Translations under genes and position numbers: made by a program | The notes under the pieces: generated by a model | Databases searched by the model: none | What the model was told of the DNA's origin: nothing | What the model saw: only the letters and a program-made list of their open reading frames with translations | NCBI GenBank assembly: GCA_947568835.1 | Contig: OX387605.1 | Span: 2,108,001-2,172,000, forward strand | Direction: 5' to 3' | Source: Protonemura montana | Taxonomy: Eukaryota; Arthropoda; Insecta; Plecoptera; Nemouridae | DNA length: 64,000 nt | Part shown: positions 1 to 11,400 of the stretch, piece by piece | Layout of the letters: every line of letters begins with the position of its first letter | Numbering within the stretch: position 1 is the stretch's first letter

Positions 1-1500
1 ACATTTGCAGATCATCTCTGTGATAAACAATACACCAAAAATAATGAAACAAATCACAGTTGCCTCAGATTCATCAAAATATCATTAACAGGAAGTGGGA
101 TCTAGGATGGCAAAGAAACAACAGGGTTTTGTCCACCTCACTGTGCATGCCAGGGTGGGTGCAGAAGCCGTTGGATGTCGCAAGCATTTCAAAACGTAGC
201 ATGGCAATCAGGCGTTGCAATCATCCCGAACATGATGAAGGTGCACCTTTAATCTCTGTCAGCGTCGGCGCCCATCTGGGCCCATTAGGTCGTTGACACA
301 CGGGACCCATGAATTATGATGTGCATGTTTCATGTTTAAAAACTAACGACCTCGCCACACATTGCCCAATAGTCGCAGAGCGCGCGTCGAGGCAGGAGGC
401 GAGCCAGTGAACGATAAACGCCCTCCCCGACCCCCGTGTTCATAGCCGTCACTACGGGTGAAACGGCACGCGGTTGGCCTGTCAATATGATTGTTTTTAG
501 CAGAATGTCATCCGCATGTATTCGATAAAAGCCACCTGAGAAATAAAGTCCCCGACGGATTGGCTTGTCCTGTGGAGCGCTTGGGAGTGAATCCCAACAA
601 GTGGCGATCCGTGTTGAACACCGAGCGCTTAGCGGGGTCACACAAGGGTCGCAAGGAAGCTCTTTGCAAAGGTTGTTGAGGTTTAGTGGTGACACTTATC
701 AAGACTGAATGTGTGGCGACAGTGTGGGACTTCCCGGCAATGTCACGGCGTGCAAACTATCCCAGATGTAGGCACTGGCCGGCTTCATGCATCGTCTATT
801 ACGAGATGGGGTTGAATAGTGTAGCGCTCGACTACATCTGAAATCCAATCCAATGACCACCGGCCAGATGACTCGACTAGATTGGGACGGGGATTCCGAT
901 GACCTACAAAGAAGACGACGATGATCCAGCGAGCAAAAGGGATCAAATCGCTCGTGACAAGCGTGTGTTATTCGATGTGCAACCCGGCGATCAATTACGT
1001 GATCTGTCATCAGCTGCCGTCATCCATGAAACGTGCCCGCTGGCCGGTCAGAGCCCCATTACCTAGCGATTACCAGCGCCGAGCACGGTAACCCCCTACC
1101 ACCTTCTCGGTGCGGCGCGTTACGCTGGCGCTAATCTGCTTACATTATGCACACTGCCCCCCGGATATGAGTGGACCACTGCTAGCACGGATGTCCCAAA
1201 ATGCCGCCATTGGCACAAGTTGCATGTCTTTCAATCATCTGCCATCGCTCGAAGCATGATTGGGATGGCAAGTCTTTCAAAACACTTTACAAACGATTTA
1301 AAAAAAAAGGGGTCGCGAGGTTTGGACATAAATAATAACACCGATTCCCAAACGCTAATCAACTTTTTACGACTTCATAACGACTCGGTCAGTGCACAAT
1401 CGCACCGTCGGGCTGCAAGAAAACAGAAATAGGCCACCTCCTTCATGCGGGCGACCCACGCACGATCACGCGCGCTTGATTGATATTTACTGGTGGATGC
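1..1500. other. Unassigned moderately GC-rich stretch
   Basis: No recognisable gene, repeat or RNA was found. Several short open frames overlap on both strands around 336-1010, but none shows a conserved motif, a hydrophobic segment or good splice-site context. The stretch lies upstream of the TATA/E-box candidate at 1501, so it could be distal promoter sequence. That is inference from position only. Confidence 0.3.
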
Positions 1501-1515
1501 CACGTGTATAAATAA
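1501..1515 (+). promoter_or_regulatory. E-box plus TATA-box core promoter candidate
   Basis: A CACGTG E-box (1501-1506) runs directly into TATAAATAA (1507-1515). Transcription would be expected to start about 25-35 bases downstream, near 1540. The next plausible start codon with a signal peptide is at 1715. The position and spacing are what one expects of a focused promoter, but no initiator motif can be assigned with certainty. Confidence 0.35.
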
Positions 1516-1714
1516 CACGGGGGACAAGAGGTGTGACAGCCAGCACTGCGCCCTCGACGTCCTCTTCGCGAACAGAGAGCGCTGTCACGCCATCGGAACT
1601 TTCCTTCGACGGGTGCGCGTCAGCGAGATCAGCGAGTTGCGCCGTCGAGCGGTGGGAAGCGAGGCGTCAGTGCTCTGTGGAACAGGGTGCCGGACGAGTG
1701 TGCGGACAGCAGCG

Positions 1715-1822
1715 ATGAGAGCGGCATCGCTTTGCAATGCGTTCTTCTTCGCGTTCATCGTCGCCGTTGCGTTCTTGGGGCACTTCACGACGCGCGCGTT
1801 TCCCGTCTCCAAGCCAGAGATT
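1715..1822 (+). CDS. Possible first coding exon of a secreted protein
   Basis: From ATG 1715 the frame encodes 36 residues: a short polar start (MRAASLCN), a strongly hydrophobic core (AFFFAFIVAVAFLG) and then HFTTRAFPVSKPEI, the layout of a cleavable signal peptide. It ends exactly at a good donor (GTGAGT, 1823) in phase 0. A TATA/E-box pair lies about 200 bases upstream. The frame is also open upstream of the ATG, so the start is not forced. The partner exon is unknown. One candidate is at 4224-4406 (acceptor TTGCAG, phase 0, stop at 4404, AATAAA at 4520-4525), but three frames are open there, so the link is weak. No family was recognised; a small secreted peptide precursor is possible. Confidence 0.35.
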
Positions 1823-1875
1823 GTGAGTAGCAAAGTCGATGTTTCGGGAATTTAAAAAAAGGTGGTTTTTCAGTA

Positions 1876-2578
1876 CACGCTGTTGTCCAGCTCAAGGCAT
1901 GGCTTGCCAAACGTTTGAAAGCTTGTAGCACATGCTATTGTCCAGCTCAAGACATGGCTTGCCAAACAAAGCTTGCAGTCCAAGCTGTTGTCCAGCTCAA
2001 GACATGGCTTGCCAAACAAAGCTTGCAGTCTATGCTGTTGTCCAGCTCAAGACATGGCTTGTCAAACAAAGCTTGCAGCACATGCTGTTGTCCAGCGCAA
2101 GGCATGGCTTGTCAAACAAAGCTTGCAGCTCATGCTATTGTCCAGCTTATGGCACGGCTTGCCAAACAAAGCTTGCAGCCCATGCTGTTGTCCAGCTCAA
2201 GCCATGGCTTGCCAAACGTTTCAAAGCTTGCAGCACATGCTGTTGTCCAGCTCAAGACATGGCTTGCCAAACGTTTCAAAGCTTGCAGCACATGCTGTTG
2301 TCCAGCTCAAGACATGGCTTGTCAAACAAAGCTTGCAGCACATGCTATTGTCCAGCTTATGGCACGGCTTGCCAAACAAAGCTTGCAGCCCATGCTGTTG
2401 TCCAGCTCAAGACATGGCTTGCCAAACGTTTCAAAGCTTGCAGCCCATGCTGTTGTCCAGCTCAAGGCATGGCTTGCCAAACGTTTCAAAGCTTGCAGCA
2501 CATGCTGTTGTCCAGCTCAAGACATGGCTTGCCAAACAAAGCTTGCAGCCCATGCTGTTGTCCAGCTCAAGACATGGC
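1876..2578. repeat. Minisatellite, 50/55-bp unit, about 14 copies
   Basis: Head-to-tail copies of a unit reading roughly GCTTGCAGCACATGCTGTTG followed by TCCAGCTCAAGACATGGCTTGCCAAAC. The basic unit is 50 bp and ends AAACAAAG. A second class is 5 bp longer and ends AAACGTTTCAAAG. The two classes are interspersed. The unit has no stop codon in any plus-strand frame, so three overlapping frames of more than 200 codons arise; because 50 is not a multiple of 3, each rotates through all three phases of the unit. I treat these as by-products of the array, not genes. Confidence 0.95.
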
Positions 2579-4621
2579 GCCGCGAGCAACGGCCTAGAGT
2601 TTGGTAGGAGGCGTTGACGGGGTGAATGAGAGGAATCGGCTCGCAGAATGCGCTGCGATCGCTGCATGTGATATTTCCGTGCACCTGATTGGCCCGCTGG
2701 CCTAGGAATCGAGTGAATAGTGCTAGCAAATACGACCGAATTCAGAGCGACGCCACTCAAGTTCGACCGTTATGCAAAAAAAAATAAGAAAATTAGCGAA
2801 GCCAAAGTAAGTACAATTACTGTCACCAGAACATTGTTTATTATAGTTTAGTAGATTTAACACAGATTTCGTAATATTGTAAGTTGTTGTTCAGTAGAAG
2901 TAGCCTCGAGTTGAAATGTTATCAAGAGCCTACCTTTGGCCGACGCGAGTTAATGACAACAGTTTTTCATTGCTTTCTCGTTGTAATGTAGACGTTTATT
3001 TCCCTCGGCTTGTATTTTGTTCAGTTTGTTTACATTCAGGCGTGTGATTGTGTGTTGAGCTATTTTAATGAATCACTAGTTTCTATCGCTTGTTCACTTG
3101 CAAATGGCAATGACCTGTTTACCGTCTCTCTTTGCTCAAATCTTCAAGGAACATGTTAGATTAGTTTCTCCTTCAGAACTCATCCTGGACGACGAGGTGT
3201 AGAACACTTGATTCTGATTTCCCTGCCATTTGAAGAAAGACGGTAGATAGGTATACTTGACTTGTTTTCTTAAGATATCAAAATTACCATTTTTGTCATT
3301 TTTCTACGGATTTTCTGCGCACTATGATTAGCATCCGGTAGCCTGCAATTCTAATGGTGTAAATATTTGTTCTAGATTTCATTTGGGATTACAAATTTGA
3401 TGATCGACGACAGCGAAACTATTGGAAGCTGGAGGGTCATAGTCAATTCGCCTGCAATCTGATCTAGGCATGTTTTATTTGTAATCTCTACTTACGAATT
3501 GCTTACGGTAATGATTAAAACCTGCCAAATTGGTTTCTTAGGTTCCAAAATGAATCAGATATAAACTTGAGAAAAGTGGTAGCAAATCAAAACTGCGTTT
3601 CTCTTTTAAACATAGTCAATCTAAATTTCCTAGTGTATGTATCTTTCCAAATGGAAAGTTCAAAATGGAAAGTTCAACGCTGAAATTCAAACGGAAAGTT
3701 CAATATTGGAAAAAAAATTATTACATCAAATTATAGCTGCCAATGTGTCGTTAGACCACTGCGTTAGACCCCAATTCTTATCAATTAAAGCTGCAAACTA
3801 GAAGCTAAGAATCAAAGTAGTCATAGCTGAACTGCGTATCGGAGATGTTTACAGGTTACCTCGGCCACATTAGTTGCAAGTGTTTTTACTAATTACGGTT
3901 GTGACAATTAACTTTGTATAATGAGTTTGTGAGTTGCTTGTTGGAGAGCTGCGCCATTTCATGTGCGCAACGCATATTCTCAGTCCAAACCTAGTACATA
4001 ACCTCAAATTGATGCGTTGCATTTTGATCGGTCTCAAATGTGCCCATTTTATTGGCGCTGTTTTAATTTCTTAGACGTTGCTCTGTGCACTATTCTAGCG
4101 CTTGCGTCAATCGTGGGTCACGTAAGTCCTTATTGTGTAAAGCTGATCCTTTACTCGGTTTCTCAAGAATAGTGAGACTGGTTTCAGATTAGCTGCTAGC
4201 CCAAAGTTCCTGACAAGTTGCAGAAACAGTTTGGTTTTTATCTACGAAGTCCACATCCCTACTATTACACCCCAAGATTACAAGTTCTGCGGCAGACCAG
4301 GAGGGTCGTTCAACAAAGAGCCAGAGGAAAGGTATTTTGGAGAAAGATGGCTTCTTCCAATTCTTGCTCTCTGATATGCTTGCGATTGTTCCAGACTCTG
4401 ACCTAACACGAATCGGCAACTACCACCAGCTTAGATTATGTGGGAAACGTGACAATAATCTTCGACATATTGTTGTTTTATTGGTTGTTAACTATTTCTT
4501 TGTTGGTATTCTTTGTTACAATAAATATTTTTCACAGAAGTTTTCTGCTTGGATAATGTTGAAGCCTTGAATTACGGATATTACCTGGCTTTTCCAATTG
4601 ACTTGAAGAAGTACACTTTTA

Positions 4622-4677
4622 AATTAATATAAAAATCATTGTATTTAATGCTAAATACAAAGATTTTTATATTAATT
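4622..4677. repeat. Near-perfect inverted repeat / hairpin
   Basis: The left arm AATTAATATAAAAATC (4622-4637) is an exact reverse complement of 4662-4677. The inner GTATTTA (4641-4647) pairs with TAAATAC (4652-4658), leaving a 4-base ATGC loop. Together they make a stem of about 26 pairs with a single weak spot. It could be a tiny foldback element or a hairpin RNA precursor; the sequence alone does not decide. Confidence 0.8.
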
Positions 4678-7486
4678 CAAACGTTTATATTTCACCAAAT
4701 CACTTGGAAAAGCAGCTGGCAACATGCGTATGGTACCAAACCCCCATAATTCAAAATGTTCCCGCTTTTTAAATAAGGAATCGAATGTCTGCGTCGCTAT
4801 TTTCTTCAGAGAGTAGCGAGTGTATGCTGAGTTGACATCTTTCATTCCAAGCGGAAATGTCTGATTTCAAGAATGTGCACAAATGCTTGTAATCGATTTA
4901 CTCAGACTTCTAACTCAGCTTTGTTGATTACCGACTTGGGGATAAGACAGCAAAGGCGTGGATTGCTGATTACAGTTACAATTGCAGCGAGTGCTGTGTT
5001 TGCAAGAACGTCTGGCAGCCAAGGGACGAAAAGGAGAAGACAATTCTGAAGACCACAGCATTTTAGAAGAATCGATTTGTGCTGGATAAACGCGCAATTG
5101 TAAAGCGATTTGGGATATTTTGAGGGCACGTACCAAAATAACTTTGTAGGGGAAAGTTAAGCTCCTTTTTTCTATCAAGCAACAACGCTCTGCACTTGTC
5201 AGGCCACGGGGTAGGTGAGGGGGGGGGGGGGGGAGGGTTGATTTGAAGATCAAGATGCCGATGGAACAAAACGGCGTTGCATGTCCTCCGTATCTCGAAT
5301 CAGCGTACCACTTCGCCAAATATCTTAACGCGCCAGTCTTTGTTGACGTTTCTCGTCATGCCCGACTCGCTGCACGCGACACCTGAACATGCCACATTTG
5401 AATTTCAAAATTTCGTTGCCGAGCAGCATGAAAGCTGGTGCTCTCTGACCGAGATCGATTCACTAGAAGGTGTAGCGAAATGTTGCCCACTGCAGAGAGG
5501 CCGTGCTATATTTAGGGAGACATTGAATGTCCACGGGTTTAGCGACTGCCACGGCAAGTGCCGCGATGGTTCACGCTTTCTTTGTCTGTTTTCGCACGCG
5601 AGCAAAGCCGGCTGGTTTCAATATAAAAAACGATAACTTCGGCCTTCGTTTGAACAGATAGCGCAGCGGCAAAAACAAAATAGGACTTGACCTCAAATAT
5701 TCCTTTGTTGTTGACAGCTTTTATCTGCGAGGAATCGATAGCATTTATGAATCTACCTGCTCTGAAAACAGAGTTTGCATATGAAACATCTTGCAGCTTG
5801 ACGTGCGAGTGAACTAGACATGTTTCAAGTGGCTACCATCAGACAAAGTCAGCAATAGCAGTCAAGAGTCAACAATATTCTGTGCTTGTTTAACAGAGAT
5901 GGCAACTCTCGGCGCGGCTTGTTATTGGTGTAAGGGCATGGTATAAGGATAGTGGTATAAGGATACCATGGTGTTTTGGTAACAGAGGCTTTATCAAGTG
6001 CACTGGTTAGGGGCATTCTTCTATGGTTATTGGATGTCAAAGGTTAGGACGATATTTCACTCTTTATGGGGAACGATTCACCTGCTTTGATCCAGTCGAA
6101 TATATGCTCGCCCCTGGTGAAGGAACAGGCAAAAGTTGCAAAACGTCACGAAAATTAGTCGAGAAAACTGATATTTTTTTTTTTAACTAACGCTAAGGTT
6201 AGATAAAGTAGACACATAGTCTAAGTGCTAAGTAGCAGGCTTCTTAGCCTTAAAAACCATTGTATATTCACTGTTTTCTGTGCAAACATTTTAATCTTTC
6301 TCTGCCTGACAGCATTGAGAACCACGAGTCTAAAGCAGCCTCTTGACTCGGACTAATTCGTATCCGACATTAGCCAAGCACGCATCATCCAATGCACTGG
6401 CAAATAATTTTAATTGCATTCCATCTCAGCAGATCGCCACGAACATGCGGCAGATTCCGCAGTGGCACTGTCTTCGCTACCGTAGGGTGGATCTCATGAG
6501 GCGCTGCCGGAACTATCGGATGGGACGCAGACACTGAACAGCTCGTTCCCGCGGGCAGTTCCAGGAACGCACGGAACGGCAGCCGCCTGGAGGGGGGCGT
6601 CGTCGACATAACGCAATCGCGGGCGGGAGATTGACGGAACCTCCGAACACTGACCAGCGAGATACTCATTTGTGAAAACCACGCAGTTTGGTTGAAAGTC
6701 AACCAAGGGATTATTCGTCTGTTTTCGACTGTGATCAACGTTGAAGTTATCAATCGTGTTTAAGTTACGTAGTTTTCTATTGCGAGGAAATACTTTGATA
6801 TGAGAATTTAATGTTAATGCTTGTTGAGAACGGCAAACGTTGCAACTCGTAGTATTCTTGTTTGGAAGGTATTTGAAAGATTACTTATAGCTTCAAATAG
6901 ACAATTTGAGAATAATTTTTCCAATGTAGAAAATGACTTAATACTTATAAAAAAATATTTTTGGTGATTTATGATGCATATGAATTTAATCTTTCACCAG
7001 TGATGTAATTTATGGATGAAATAAAGGTTGAACAAATTGTCGTAACAATAATCACTTTCTATCATTGGCTTCTTTATGTGGATGCTGTGTATTTTATTTC
7101 CATTTAGTAACTTGAGCACAATTGCGATGAGCAATGATTTTTAGCTCAAGTCAGATGTCGCCCACCGTTGTTCAATCTCTCGTCGGCCACGGAGCGTGTT
7201 AATAATGTCACGCCCGAGATTCCCGAAGTTTAAATCAAGAAATATGCCAAGTTAGCGACGCTTCTTTGAAGGTATTTGCTGGAACAGCTTGCTCTTTAGT
7301 TGCGAGAATCAGCCATCTCCATGCGAAGATCGTATCAAGCAAGTGGTCACTTTTCCCTTCCAGCAACAAACAAAACATCTCGCGAGGATCTAAAACGAGA
7401 TCCTACCGGGAACCAGCGAGACCAGGTTTTGTGCCTTGCTTGCTCAACCAATAAGCAACTAACTCGCTCGAGAAATGTGGCACATT

Positions 7487-7650
7487 CTTATTATTTATTA
7501 TTAGGGACACTAATAACATCTCAAATATTGATGCATCAATTTTCATTGATTAACAAAACTGGGCATCAATTTTTGAGAGGTTATAAGCGTTCCTAACAAT
7601 AAAATACCCCGCGCATTGCAAGCGTTTGCAATTTAAATCAGATTTCACAG
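7487..7650. repeat. tRNA-SINE 3' fragments, head-to-head
   Basis: From GGGCATCAATTTTTGAGAGG (about 7560) the sequence matches the body of the tRNA-derived SINE at 15213-15380, down to GCGCATTGCAAGCGTTTGCA and AATCAGA. Just before it, 7487-7555 carries an inverted piece of the same body (ATTATTAGGGACACTAATAA). The tRNA-like promoter part is missing, so both are dead fragments. Confidence 0.6.
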
Positions 7651-8465
7651 GTGGCACATTCTTCTTCTCCACGTGGTTGTCATTGACCGTTCCTAACTCC
7701 AGTAAATCGATGGCACCGTGATGATGATTACACTCTGGCTTTAAGCACTGGATCAAGCATCAACTTTGCAGTGACTCTGGCTTCAGTAACGCTTCATGCA
7801 ATTGGTTGCTTTGTCCTGACTGCATTGTGACAATCAACTGAAACCCTGATAATACCTTTGTACCTCCGTAATACCCTTCGCTTTGGCCTTGACCGTTTAA
7901 GCCAAAGTATGTTCACTATCTTTGGTTTAAACCGGTTTTTACATAGCACTGCCTCCGACTCTTGTGTGGCATTTAGTTGCGCCAGTACGTAGAAGAAAAA
8001 ATAGGGTTTCAGCAGCCGAAGTAATTTATACAGACAAGAATGCTAAAGCATGTTTATGCTTTTGGAAGAACATGTGTGAAAAGGTTCAGGGCCTCAGAAA
8101 GGTAGAACTTTCTGCTCAGCCTTGCCTCAAGTAAGGTGAGGAACTTTAGACTTGATATGTCTTATATTCACACTCATTCTTGGTGTAACTTGAAAAGTGC
8201 CTAACAAGCTTGGCATGATACTTCCCCTTGCACGTTGGGTCCTCAAGAAATTGCACGGTTCACCTTTATATATTACCAATGGTCATCATGTTAGCACACC
8301 TCTGCTTTCGGTTAAGGAAGTAAAAAGCCTAAAACAGCAACGGGGGCTCAAAGAAAAGGAGCCACTTTCTCGGAAGATGGTTTCGTCCAGTACATAAAAA
8401 CGCCTGGGTCCAGATCTACAGAACTTAAGTTAACCCTCACATCCTTAGCTCCCTGTAATTACCAG

Positions 8466-11400
8466 TCAGTTGACAAGCTTTGTCCCTACCTCTGTGACAG
8501 CCTCCTCGCCAGGGTTCCCATGTTGTATGTGTTCAATGGGTAGTAGCTTCTTGACGGTGTTCTCACAATGCTGGGCCATCAGAGCCGCGAAGGGAGTCAA
8601 ACGAGGCTTAGCAGACGGCTGAATCGGTGCTAGGTCGGCGTCTTCATCTTCGGCACCTGGATCTGCGAGGCTCAGCACGTCCTGGACGGGGACAAAAGAG
8701 GCCGTCATTAGTCGCAGTACCAGGGATGGATCGGTTTTCAGAAAAATTCAAATAAGTGAAAAAAATGTCCCTATAAGAGACCAAGAAATCGGATGTTTAG
8801 TCCGTAAAGAACAGTCCGTCAATAGAAGAAGGTTGCATGGAGCAGCAAAATGTGAGATTAAGAGGTAGACTTTTAATATGCCTGTTGACATGTATTAAAA
8901 ACTTTAATCATGCATTAAACGCATATTATTATAATTATTATATCATGATTATAATATATAATAAAAAAATATATTTTTCTAATCTTCAGACCTCTGTCTT
9001 ATCATCTTATTGCTAATCTTGTCAATCAAATGTACATATCATCTACCAACCATCGAATTATTGCGGATTAGTCTGCATTCCAAGTTGTTAATAAAGAACT
9101 TGGATTGAATTGTCTATATACCTGATTCTCCGAGATGAAGAACAGCTGTGACGCAGCTTGCCAACCGGCCTCCGATGAAGCTCCGCCCCTGCGCGGCCGG
9201 AACACGGCTCGTAGGACTGCGGCTCCGCCCTCAACGACCGCGTTGTGACGGTACAACGGCTGAGACGAAGCCGGCGAGAACACGAACACTGGCGGCACAA
9301 AGCAGGGACAACCCAGAGGAACTTAGAAAGATAACATGTAATAGGAGATAGAATAAGATAAGACCTCACAGATACAATACTTATTTAACACGAGGATGTA
9401 ACGCTGGTAGAAAACTTAACAACACTTCACTGGACAGGCTGAAAAGTGAAGGTCGGAATTTTAAAGACCTTTTAAAACAACTTTTAATTAAAGAATGTTT
9501 TAATAAACTTGGTGAGTTAGTTAAACTGTAATTTAGGTGCATGGCACTAGACACTGTGTATGCTGGACGCATTATTACAAATAGTTTGGGAAATTATACT
9601 AGTACTACCTTAGAGAAAATAATACGGTATTATTACCCGTATTATTTTCTCTAAGGTACTACCATGTAAATATCCAAAGGCAAAAAAAAAAAATACTTAC
9701 AAATTAAAAAAAAATAGGTGGGAGTCACAGGGCTAACAAAGCAGGCGTAACCCTTCATTGATCAGTACTGGACTGCGTACACCCGCGTGCATTGACCACT
9801 ACATCACTGGGTGGACTGCGTACACCCGCGTGCATTGACCACTACATCACTGGGTGGACTGCGTACACCCGCGTGCATTGACCACTACATCACTGGGTGG
9901 ACTGCGTACACCCGCGTGCATTGACCACTACATCACTGGGTGGACTGCGTACACCCGCGTGCATTGACCACTACATCACTGGGTGGACTACACCCGCATG
10001 CATTGACCACTACATCACTGGGTGGACTGCGTACACCCGCGTGCATTGACCACTACATCACTAGGTGGGCTGCGTACACCCGCGTGCATTGACCACTACA
10101 TCACTGGGTGGACTGCGTACACCCGCGTGCATTGACCACTACATCACTGGGTGGACTGCGTACACCCGCGTGCATTGACCACTACATCACTGGGTGGACT
10201 GCGTACACCCGCGTGCATTGACAACTACATCACTGGGTGGACTGCGTACACCCCCGTGCATTGACCACTACATCACTGGGTGGACTACACCCGCGTGCAT
10301 TGGCCACTACATCACTGGGTGGACTGCGTACACCCGCGTGCATTGACCACTACATCACTGGGTGGACTGCGTACACCCGCGTGCATTGACCACTACATCA
10401 CTGGGTGGACTGCATACACCCGCGTGCATTGACCACTACATCACTGGGTGGACTGCGTACACCCGCGTGCATTGGCCACTACATCACTGGGTGGACTGCG
10501 TACACCCGCGTGCATTGACCACTACATCACTGGGTAGACTGCGTACACCCGCGTGCATTGACCACTACATCACTGGATGGACTACTTACACCCGCGTGCA
10601 TTGACCACTACATCACTGGGTAGACTGCGTACACCCGCGTGCATTGACCACTACATCACTGGATGGACTGCGTACACCCGCGTGCATTGACCACTACATC
10701 ACTGGATGGACTGCGTACACCCGCGTGCATTGACCACTACATCACTGGGTGGACTGCGTACACCCACGTGCATTGACCACTACATCACTGGGTAGACTGC
10801 GTACACCCGTGTGCATTGACCACTAAATCACTGGGTGGACTGCGTACACCCGCGTACATTGACCACTACATCACTGGGTAGACTGCGTACACCCGCGTGC
10901 ATTGACCACTACATCACTGGCGTTGATTGCCCTTAACTTACGATCGTTCTGAGCCGTGAAGACAGCCATGGCACTGGATAACGGGTCGGCCACGAGCAAA
11001 GCCACGCCCACGTCCACAGTCCAGGCCATTGAGAGTGACAAAAGGTTCCAGACGCAGAGGGATGAGTCGCTGGCAGTGGCCACCAGATGGCAGGCCTCCT
11101 TGCGTCCAAACTCCACATGCCTGACGGGAAATAACAAGGATCAACGCCTGGCGTGCAGCACATTGGTACCTCTAGCATAGAGTGGATATGAAACATGGAG
11201 GAGCATCGCTGGGAAGTGCTTTAGTTAGAATGGCTACTGTCCACAAACCTGTCATAAAAAAACAGTCATAGGCCTACTTTATTTATTTGCTGACAGTTTT
11301 TAAGAAGTAAATTTGGTCAGGTACATGTTTTGTGTGCGTTGATTTGACATAAAACGAACCATTTTCTATTTTTGTTTTACAAAGGGTACCGAATGTTTTG

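Larger units (their letters stand above)
2761..8465. other. Gene-poor AT-rich intergenic region
   Basis: No coding gene is supported. The stretch contains a near-perfect hairpin (4622-4677), a poly(G) tract (5219-5236), an AATAAA at 4520-4525 that could end a transcript, a partial copy of the AGTAGACATGAGTC repeat family (about 6190-6265) and the 3' part of a tRNA-derived SINE (7558-7650). The open frames of 60-134 codons show no domain, and their codon content looks random. The WDR75 transcript probably ends in the last few hundred bases, but I found no convincing poly(A) signal. Confidence 0.4.

Noticed and set aside
1915-2617. Three overlapping plus-strand frames of 214-230 codons
   Set aside because: They are created by the 50/55-bp array, whose unit lacks stops in every frame. 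No start, splice or domain evidence supports translation.
5277-5636. 119-codon frame
   Set aside because: No recognisable motif; the antisense is equally open and it is surrounded by non-coding AT-rich DNA.
10362-10604. 80-codon frame with a repeated His/Trp-rich peptide
   Set aside because: By-product of the 43-bp array; the frame breaks where units vary.
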